From Kiritimatiellota bacterium (GTDB lineage Bacteria > Verrucomicrobiota > Lentisphaeria > Victivallales > JAADHT01), in NCBI GenBank assembly GCA_013151705.1, contig JAADHT010000027.1:1125-24752 (forward strand): DNA of 23,628 nucleotides. Direction: 5' to 3'. The position numbers and the translations under genes are program-made. The notes below the pieces were generated by a model. It was not told where the DNA came from. It worked only from the letters and a program-made list of their open reading frames with translations, and ran no database searches. Shown one piece after another: positions 15,336 through 21,482 of the stretch. Every line of letters begins with the position of its first letter. Position 1 is the first letter of the stretch.

Positions 15336-17563
15336 ATCGAAGATCGTCAAACCTGGAGACGCGGCAACGTCTATCGCCTTTTTCCCGCCATTGGAGTGGT
15401 TGGGCGGCGGCCGCGATTCTCACTGTTTTCGTCTGTGTTGGAGTGGCTAGTGTCAGAATCAAAGCGCCGACATTCGACGAGACCGTCCATATCCTGGGCG
15501 GATACACCGTCTTGACCAAGCTGGACTACCATGTGAACCCCGAAAACGGGATTCTCCCGCAAGTTTGGGCCGCGCTTCCTTTGGCGTTGAATTCTAAAAT
15601 AACACCTCCCGACATGAAATCGGCCGGCTGGCTTTCCGGATTGACTTGGAACGCCGCCAGCAATTTTCTCTACACTTCAGGCAACGATCCGGGAACAATC
15701 CTCATAACGGCGCGAACCATGATGCTTTTGATGGCTGCCGCCTGCGGGTTTCTGGTTTTTGTGATATCAAAACGAATCTGGGGAGTCTCCGGGGGACTCT
15801 TCTCGCTGGCGCTTTTCGCTTTGAGCCCCACGATAATGGCCAACGCGCGACTGGTCTCTTCCGATTTGGCCAGCGCTCTCTTTTTTCTATTGTCGATCTG
15901 GGCGTGGCAACTTGTCTCCGAACGAGTGACGGCCAAGCGGCTGTCGCTTTTCTGCGTCGGCATGTCGGGACTGTTTCTATCGAAAATGTCGGCGCCGCTG
16001 ATCATTCCCGCGATTCTAGCGGTTCTAGCGGTCCGATTGTTCCGCCGCAAACCGCTGCGCGTCGCGGTCGGCTCCGCGAGATTCGCGGTTGTCGGGCAGT
16101 TCAAGCAATTGTTGACGCTTTCAGCCGTCGTCCTGCTTGGCGGAGCCGCGGTGTTCGCGGCGATTTGGGGTTCGTCGTTCTTCAGGTATTCCATTTTGCC
16201 TGACGACACTCTTCGAAACGTCCAGGACAGGAAATGGGAATTGTTGATGGAGGATGCGAGTTTTCCCGTCAAAGTGGTATTTTCCGTGAAAAAATATAAA
16301 CTGCTTCCGGAACACTACCTATATGGGTTTGCCCATGTGTTGCATGAATCGAAAACGAGGCATGCGTTTTTGAACGGTCGTCGCTCGGAAACCGGATGGT
16401 GGTGGTTTTTTCCGGCGACTTTCGGGATGAAAACTCCTCCGGCGCTAATCCTTTTCATTCTGGCTGGTCTTGTTTTTCCGTTTGTTGTCGTCGGGAACCG
16501 CGGAAAAAAGAAGAGGCATCGAACGTCCAACACTCAACGTCGAACATCGAACATCGAACATTCAATGTCCAATGGGGAAAAGTTGAGCGAGGGTGGTTCG
16601 GATTTAAATGACGCTACTGTTGGAGACGAGAAAACGGCAGAGGCGGACTCCGGCCGCCGCGACACCGATTCCGTCGCTGGAGTTGATGCGAGCCGAAACG
16701 CCGTGGATTTCAGGCGATTGAGACGGATCTCGCTGGCGAGACGCCTGGCTTTCGCCTTTGTTTTCGTGGCGGTTTACGTGACGTTCTCACTCGCGACCAA
16801 TCTGAACATCGGGCATCGGCATCTGATTCCCATCTATCCCCCTCTGTTTATAATCGCGGGCGGAGTTATGTTCGCCATCCGCCGCTCGAAGAAAAGGGCG
16901 ATCGGGCGAACGGCACCGGGATTGAATTGGAAAACGATCGCCTTTCTTATGTTCGCGCTTCTCGCGGAAAACGTTGTGATATTTCCGGATTACCTGGCGT
17001 ATTTCTCGCCGCTGGTCGGAGGTTCCGCGAACGGCTACAAGCATTTGGTGGACAGCTCGCTCGACTGGGGCCAGGATCTCAAACGCTTGAAAAGCTACAT
17101 CGAGAAAACGAAAGCTGATGACGGCGGAGAATGCTACGTCGCCTATTTCGGCTCCGTCAATCTGACCGCGTACCGATTGCCGGGCAAACGCCTGCTCTGC
17201 GCTTTCGAGCAGTTCTCATACGATGTTTTTCCCCTCTCCGCGGGGACGTATTGCGTAAGCGCCACTATGCTCCAAATGGACTACTATCCGGAGCTGGCCG
17301 ACTGGAATTCAGAGCTCGAGAAGCTCTACCGCGAATATCGCGGGAAATTCCGCGAATTCCGCGCGGAACTCGCGAAAAAGAAAACGCTTCGAAACAAAAA
17401 ACGTTTGAACGAATTGTTCCGGGACTACAAGGTTTTCGAGAAACTGCGGTTCGCGAAACTCGCGGATTCTCTCAGGCGGTGGAAACCGGACGGCGACATT
17501 GGACATTCTATTCTCATCTACAAACTCTCGGAAAAGGAATTGAGCGAGATTATGAACAACTGA
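15332..17563 (+). CDS. GT39/ArnT-like membrane glycosyltransferase
   Basis: 743 residues starting at the ATG in the ATGA overlap with the Sua5-family stop, with GGAG upstream; a longer frame back to 15101 lies inside that gene and is ignored. Residues about 23-42 are the first helix, followed by the acidic motif APTFDETVHILGG (Asp49, Glu50) used by GT-C enzymes that take sugar from a polyprenyl-phosphate carrier. About ten more helices follow, with NIGHRHLIPIYP and a C-terminal external domain that includes SLDWGQDLKRL. Such proteins act on the periplasmic face; donor and acceptor are unknown. A polar loop at about 392-465, between helices, is low-complexity and starts with repeat-derived sequence. 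The last 100 residues are charged and helical. Confidence 0.85.
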   Translation: MNRRSSNLETRQRLSPFSRHWSGWAAAAILTVFVCVGVASVRIKAPTFDETVHILGGYTVLTKLDYHVNPENGILPQVWAALPLALNSKITPPDMKSAGWLSGLTWNAASNFLYTSGNDPGTILITARTMMLLMAAACGFLVFVISKRIWGVSGGLFSLALFALSPTIMANARLVSSDLASALFFLLSIWAWQLVSERVTAKRLSLFCVGMSGLFLSKMSAPLIIPAILAVLAVRLFRRKPLRVAVGSARFAVVGQFKQLLTLSAVVLLGGAAVFAAIWGSSFFRYSILPDDTLRNVQDRKWELLMEDASFPVKVVFSVKKYKLLPEHYLYGFAHVLHESKTRHAFLNGRRSETGWWWFFPATFGMKTPPALILFILAGLVFPFVVVGNRGKKKRHRTSNTQRRTSNIEHSMSNGEKLSEGGSDLNDATVGDEKTAEADSGRRDTDSVAGVDASRNAVDFRRLRRISLARRLAFAFVFVAVYVTFSLATNLNIGHRHLIPIYPPLFIIAGGVMFAIRRSKKRAIGRTAPGLNWKTIAFLMFALLAENVVIFPDYLAYFSPLVGGSANGYKHLVDSSLDWGQDLKRLKSYIEKTKADDGGECYVAYFGSVNLTAYRLPGKRLLCAFEQFSYDVFPLSAGTYCVSATMLQMDYYPELADWNSELEKLYREYRGKFREFRAELAKKKTLRNKKRLNELFRDYKVFEKLRFAKLADSLRRWKPDGDIGHSILIYKLSEKELSEIMNN
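16517..16576 (+). repeat. Repeat-derived insert inside the GT39 gene
   Basis: Short units of the type CGAACATCGAACATT and CCAACACTCAACGT follow one another here and are read in frame as Arg-Thr-Ser-Asn / Glu-His-Ser-type residues (HRTSNTQRRTSNIEH). Sequences of this CGAACAT style are more at home between genes. The reading frame stays open through the block and the adjoining acidic stretch. Confidence 0.55.
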
Positions 17564-17574
17564 AAACTTTTGGA

Positions 17575-17675
17575 GTGTGGCCTCGCCACAGGCGGGTAAA
17601 CTTCAGGCTGGGAGGCGACACCTCATTCCAACCGCGCGGCCCCGCGGGAAGAGCGGGCTAGGGTTTATCCGCCTG
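17575..17675. repeat. Structured intergenic region with inverted repeats upstream of uvrC
   Basis: CAGGCGGGTAAAC (17589-17601) pairs with GTTTATCCGCCTG (17663-17675), 12 of 13 bases plus one G-T, enclosing smaller GC-rich hairpins such as GAGG..CCTC. At its left edge is the 14-base motif shared with 5739-5752. The region lies just after the GT39 stop and may end or attenuate transcription, or be another dispersed repeat. Confidence 0.45.
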
Positions 17676-17754
17676 GGCGGGCCTGTACCCCAAAAACGCA
17701 AGGTGTTTCATGAGGATTGCGCGGCGTGGTCATTGCGAGGCTATCGAAAATGAT

Positions 17755-19452
17755 ATGAAAAAAACTGAAAAAGCAAACGATGAACAAGAGGGGAACGAAG
17801 GCGGGATGAAATATCGCGAGAACCGCGATCCCGGTTTCGGCGACTCGCCGGTGAGTTCCAGTGAGGATTTTCATCCCGGCGACGTTTCGACGAAACCCGG
17901 CATCTACATTTTTCGGGACAGATTCTCCAAAGTGATCTACGTCGGCAAAGCGGCGAACCTGCGCAAACGCGTGTCAAGCTATTTCCAGCCGTCCAGGCGG
18001 ATAACGGCCGATCCGAAATTGCGCTCTCTGATCAATTCGATTGTTTTCTACGAGACGCATCCGGTCAAAAACGAATCAGAATCCCTGCTTTTCGAATCCC
18101 GCATGATCAAAGAATACGCTCCTAGATACAATGTCCTGTTGCGAGACGACAAGCGGTTTCCGTTGATCAAAATCAATCCGTCGGAGAAATTTCCGACGCT
18201 AAAGCTGGCGCGCTTGCGCAAAAACGACGGACATGTCTATTTCGGCCCTTTTCCGAAAGCGGGAGCTTTGAAAAAAACCGTTGATTTTCTCGTCAGGAAG
18301 TTCGGGCTGCGGACTTGCGCCCCGCCGATTCCGAGAGAACGCGACCGGAAACACTGTCTGGCCGGCACGGTGAAGGATTGCAGTGAACCCTGCGTCGGAA
18401 AAACGTCCAAAGAGGAGTATGCGGAAAGAATCGAAGCTCTTTTGGGTGTTTTGAGCGGCGACATTGGCGATATAGTCCGCGAGATTCGCGGATTGATGGA
18501 GTTGGAGGTCGAACGCAGGCGTTTCGAGAAGGCCGCCGAATACCGCGACGCGCTGGAGAACTTGGAGATCATCTTCGGAAAAAGATCACGTACGTTCCGA
18601 CACGCCAGAATTCCGATCGACGAGAAGGCGTTTGAAGGTTTGGGGGAGTTGGGCAAAGTGCTCGGGTTGCCGGAACCTCCGCGTTCGCTGGAGGCGTTCG
18701 ACATATCCAACATAAGCGGAAGTCTGGCGGCGGCTAGCATGGTTTGCTTCAGGGATGGACGGCCGGACACCGCGAGGTACCGAAGATTCCGCATCCGCGG
18801 TGAGGGAGCCGAACCCTCTGCGGAGCCAGCGGATTATCCGCTGGGACGTGGCGGAGACGATTGCGCTATGATGGAGGAAACCGTGTTCAGGCGCTACTCG
18901 CGAATCTCGCGGGAGATCGCGGAGAAACTCAGCGGAAAATCAGAAGCCGCGAGTGGCGCGGAGGATGGAATTTCGGTATCCGAGCGGTGTCGAGGCGCTC
19001 CGGCGGCCTGTATGCCGGATTTGATTTTGATAGATGGCGGGAAAGGACAGTTGAACGCGGCGATGAAGGCGCTGAAGAGAGCCGGGACGCCGCCAACGCC
19101 TATAATTGGATTGGCGAAACGCAACGAGGAGATATTTGTTCCCGGACGACAACTGCCGATAAGACTTGATTTGAGAAATCCCGCCGTCAATCTGCTTCGA
19201 GCCGTCCGCGACGAGGCGCACAGGTTCGCGGTGGCGTACCACAGAAAGTTGCGCGACGCTCGGATAGAGGAGTCTATTCTGGATCAGATACCGGGGATAG
19301 GAGCAAAGCGGAAACGCGAGCTTCTGAGGGCATTCGGTTCCGTCACGGCGCTTAGGAAAGCGTCAAAAGAGCGAATTGCCGAGAAAGCGCCTGGTATTGG
19401 ATTGGAATTGGCCGCCGAGATCGCGAAATACCTTCGTCCGAAACAAAAATGA
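17755..19452 (+). CDS. uvrC: UvrC, excinuclease ABC subunit C
   Basis: 565 residues from the ATG at 17755. Other in-frame starts at 17710 (with a weak AAGG) and 17806 are possible because the first 40 residues are not conserved. UvrC makes both incisions in nucleotide excision repair. Domain order is complete: GIY-YIG nuclease (TKPGIYIFRDRFSKVIYVG at 46-64) for the 3' cut; a Cys patch (CAPP..CLAG..CSEPC); a UVR motif (RRRFEKAAEYRDALENLEII) that binds UvrB; the RNase-H-like 5' nuclease with DISNISG, LILIDGGKGQLNAA and DEAHRFA; and tandem HhH at the C-terminus (IPGIGAKRKRELL, APGIGLELAAEI). All look intact. The gene appears to be last in its run. Confidence 0.95.
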   Translation: MKKTEKANDEQEGNEGGMKYRENRDPGFGDSPVSSSEDFHPGDVSTKPGIYIFRDRFSKVIYVGKAANLRKRVSSYFQPSRRITADPKLRSLINSIVFYETHPVKNESESLLFESRMIKEYAPRYNVLLRDDKRFPLIKINPSEKFPTLKLARLRKNDGHVYFGPFPKAGALKKTVDFLVRKFGLRTCAPPIPRERDRKHCLAGTVKDCSEPCVGKTSKEEYAERIEALLGVLSGDIGDIVREIRGLMELEVERRRFEKAAEYRDALENLEIIFGKRSRTFRHARIPIDEKAFEGLGELGKVLGLPEPPRSLEAFDISNISGSLAAASMVCFRDGRPDTARYRRFRIRGEGAEPSAEPADYPLGRGGDDCAMMEETVFRRYSRISREIAEKLSGKSEAASGAEDGISVSERCRGAPAACMPDLILIDGGKGQLNAAMKALKRAGTPPTPIIGLAKRNEEIFVPGRQLPIRLDLRNPAVNLLRAVRDEAHRFAVAYHRKLRDARIEESILDQIPGIGAKRKRELLRAFGSVTALRKASKERIAEKAPGIGLELAAEIAKYLRPKQK

Positions 19453-19576
19453 CTCGGTTTGTTTTGAAGCGAGTGATGGCTTTGCCGTAGCGCGGAAGTT
19501 TTAAAGTCTTTCCGCAAGTTGAATATTGCGGAAAACTGATGAATATTTCAATTTCTCATCTACCTGCCGAGCTTTT

Positions 19577-19889
19577 GGTGTTCAGGTAGCGGGAGTTGTA
19601 GTAGACGAGGCGGGAGCCGTTTCCGCGGTCGAGCATTTGGCTTCTCTCGGGCATAAGAGAATCGCGTTTGTCGGGGCGGAGCGCGGGAGCGGCTATGTTG
19701 AATCAAGGCGTTCCGGCTTTTTTAAGGGGATGGAGAGTTTCGAACTCCCTGTATCGAACGAGTATATCGTCCATGAGGAGCGAATTGAATTGATCGAGGG
19801 TTTGACTTTTGAGTTGCTGGCGTTGTCGGATCCCCCTTCCGCGGTCATATGCACATCGGATTATTTCGCAATGGTGGTCAAAAGAGCCG
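19577..19889 (+). pseudogene. Remnant of a LacI-family regulator, sugar-binding domain
   Basis: The frame reads VAGVVVDEAGAVSAVEHLAS, LGHKRIAFVGAERGSGY, RRSGFFKGMES and DPPSAVICTSDYFAMVV, the typical run of LacI/GalR effector-binding domains (roughly residues 120-240 of a complete regulator). The DNA-binding helix-turn-helix and hinge are absent upstream, and similarity stops before the C-terminal third. A TTG at 19526 opens the frame but there is no convincing ribosome site. I call it a decayed gene. It sits between uvrC and the fucosidase, so a sugar-responsive repressor of the fucosidase locus is a reasonable guess. Confidence 0.65.
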
Positions 19890-19917
19890 CGTTTTTCCGA
19901 AACGCCTTCTCGCTCCG

Positions 19918-20070
19918 ATGCGATTCGAGAAAAACGCCAAAATTGGTTTCGGTGTTTATTTGAACGACAACGACGGAAATGGACTGAGGAGCAGTTTGAC
20001 TCTCACCCCCGAGGGAACTGGTTGCTATATGAATCCGCACCTTTACCCGGTCATGCTGTTGTCTGAATAA
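19918..20070 (+). pseudogene. Remnant of a CBM9-like domain C-terminus
   Basis: In a different frame from the LacI remnant, the sequence reads KIGFGVYLNDNDGNGLRSSL, then LTPEGTGCYMNPHLYPVML and a stop. An acidic VNDNDG-type turn followed by a Gly-rich strand and N-P-x-L-Y is how many CBM9/DOMON-like carbohydrate-binding domains end. No start or upstream part is present. The fragment joins the LacI remnant almost directly, which points to a deletion between two genes. Family call tentative. Confidence 0.4.
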
Positions 20071-20082
20071 GTGGGGAGGGAG

Positions 20083-20115
20083 ACAGTAAACAGTGAACAG
20101 TAAACAGTGAATAGT
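20083..20115. repeat. Short tandem repeat (about 2 x 14 bp)
   Basis: Two tandem copies of CAGTAAACAGTGAA, each itself built from ACAGTRAA steps, run on into a degenerate ATAGT. The repeat lies between the remnants and the fucosidase. A nearby GAACATTGAA resembles the unit inserted in the GT39 gene. Such runs often sit between genes in environmental genomes. It is too short and lacks spacers, so it is not a CRISPR array. Confidence 0.7.
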
Positions 20116-20236
20116 TGAGGTGGTGGATGGTTGAACATTGAAGTAGAGCGGAGCATCCCTGCCCGCTATCCCCAAACGCCGTGGAACGGTGATATTAGCT
20201 ATTCGTGGTAATGATTATAGATAAAAGGAATTCAAA

Positions 20237-21472
20237 ATGGTTGAGAAAACAGAATTTAATACTCAGAAGAAAAAATTCAACGACGGACGCGACTGGTTTT
20301 TCGAGAAGCGGTTCGGCATGTTCATTCACTGGGGAATATACTCGATTCCCGGATGGCACGAGCAGATGCAGTGGCGCATGGAGGTGCCTAGACTCGAATA
20401 CGCGAAACTCGCGGAAAAATTCAACCCGACCCGCTTCAATCCCGACGAGTGGCTGGACGCCGCGGAAAGCGCGGGGATGGAGTACGTCACCTTCACCGCG
20501 AAGCATCACGACGGATTCTGCCTGTGGAACACGAAAGAGACCGACTACAATGTTATGAACTCGCCATACGGAGAGGACGTCCTCGCGAAACTCGCGGACG
20601 CGTGTCATAAGCGTTTCATGCCGTTGTGCGTTTACTATTCGGTTCCGGACTGGTATCATAAAAACTACCCGAATCAGGGGCGGCACCATGAATTGGAGCC
20701 GCAAAAGGGAGACGATCCGGACATCGGGAAATACGTAACGTTCGTCAAGGCGCAACTCCGCGAGATTTGCTCGAACTACGGCGAGATCCACGGAATCTGG
20801 TGGGACAACAACGTGCCGGAGCACGACGATCCTTCGGTGAACGCGATGATAAGGAAGCTTCAGCCGAAAGCGATAATTAACAACCGCGGATTCGACGACG
20901 GTGATTTCGCGACTCCCGAACGCGAGATGCGCGACGCTCATGGAGATGTGAACAGCCCGACGACTCCAGTAGAGGCGTGCGACTCCATCGGCGCCGAAAG
21001 CTGGGGATACCGCGAAAACGAGGATTACTACTCAATAGGGCGTTTGACGAATAAAATCGACTACTATCTGGCGCGTGGACACAACTATCTGCTCAACCTC
21101 GGCCCCAAAGGCGATGGTTCCATTCCGGAGAAGGCATCCGCGATTCTCGCGGAAATAGGTCGATGGTACGGGAACGTCAAGGAATCGTTTCAAGGTACGG
21201 AATTCGTCGTGTCGGAAGACGCGGACGTGGATATTACGCGAAAAGGCGATATTCTCTACGCGCACCTTAACGAGAAAAGAGATAAATCCGGCGTCATTAT
21301 ACAGGGAGTGGATAAGAGTCCGAAGTCGGCGATTGTTATGAATAACGGAAACAAGCTGGAAACAGCGGTGGAGCTGATGCCCTCCAAGTTTCAGAGCGAA
21401 CCATGCCTGCATATATGGGGTATTCCAATCGATGAACTCTCAAACGAGGCGATCGTCTTGAAACTCTCATAA
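20237..21472 (+). CDS. Alpha-L-fucosidase, GH29
   Basis: 411 residues; AAGGA seven bases upstream supports the start. GH29 enzymes remove alpha-L-fucose by a retaining mechanism. The family pattern is clear: RFGMFIHWGIYSIP (25-38), FNPDEWLDAAESAGMEYV, TAKHHDGFCLW (87-97), VYYSVPDWY, and the nucleophile block GIWWDNN with Asp190. Then come INNRG, ESWGY and LLNLGPKGDGSIPE, with a beta-sandwich-like C-terminus (about 335-411). No signal peptide is seen, so the enzyme is probably cytoplasmic and acts on imported oligosaccharides. The acid/base Glu is poorly conserved in GH29 and I cannot name it. There is no transporter or fucose pathway gene nearby; the two remnants upstream hint at a once larger sugar locus. 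It is convergent with the CHAT gene, 10 bases apart. Confidence 0.92.
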   Translation: MVEKTEFNTQKKKFNDGRDWFFEKRFGMFIHWGIYSIPGWHEQMQWRMEVPRLEYAKLAEKFNPTRFNPDEWLDAAESAGMEYVTFTAKHHDGFCLWNTKETDYNVMNSPYGEDVLAKLADACHKRFMPLCVYYSVPDWYHKNYPNQGRHHELEPQKGDDPDIGKYVTFVKAQLREICSNYGEIHGIWWDNNVPEHDDPSVNAMIRKLQPKAIINNRGFDDGDFATPEREMRDAHGDVNSPTTPVEACDSIGAESWGYRENEDYYSIGRLTNKIDYYLARGHNYLLNLGPKGDGSIPEKASAILAEIGRWYGNVKESFQGTEFVVSEDADVDITRKGDILYAHLNEKRDKSGVIIQGVDKSPKSAIVMNNGNKLETAVELMPSKFQSEPCLHIWGIPIDELSNEAIVLKLS

Positions 21473-21482
21473 TGTATTTTGC

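Larger units (their letters stand above)
4749..21151. repeat. Iterated interrupted palindrome CGCGA-N3-TCGCG (18 copies)
   Basis: Exact copies of the 13-base core start at 4749, 5043, 5488, 5529, 5592, 6274, 6298, 11250, 11346, 13732, 16075, 17330, 17452, 18478, 18899, 20401, 20584 and 21139. Most extend to YCGCGA-N3-TCGCGG. They lie in larC (5), lpdA (2), pyrE (2), the GT39 gene (3), uvrC (2), the fucosidase (3) and one terminator hairpin. Most are read as Ala-X-(Leu/Phe)-Ala, but 5488, 17330 and 18478 use a second codon phase and 18899 a third, so protein sequence does not explain the pattern. None is seen in 1-4700 or 21200-23628. Coordinates give the span from first to last copy. Confidence 0.8.

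Noticed and set aside
20083..20115. Iterons of a replication origin
   Set aside because: Only about two copies, no DnaA boxes or replication gene nearby, and the sequence type is a common dispersed repeat.
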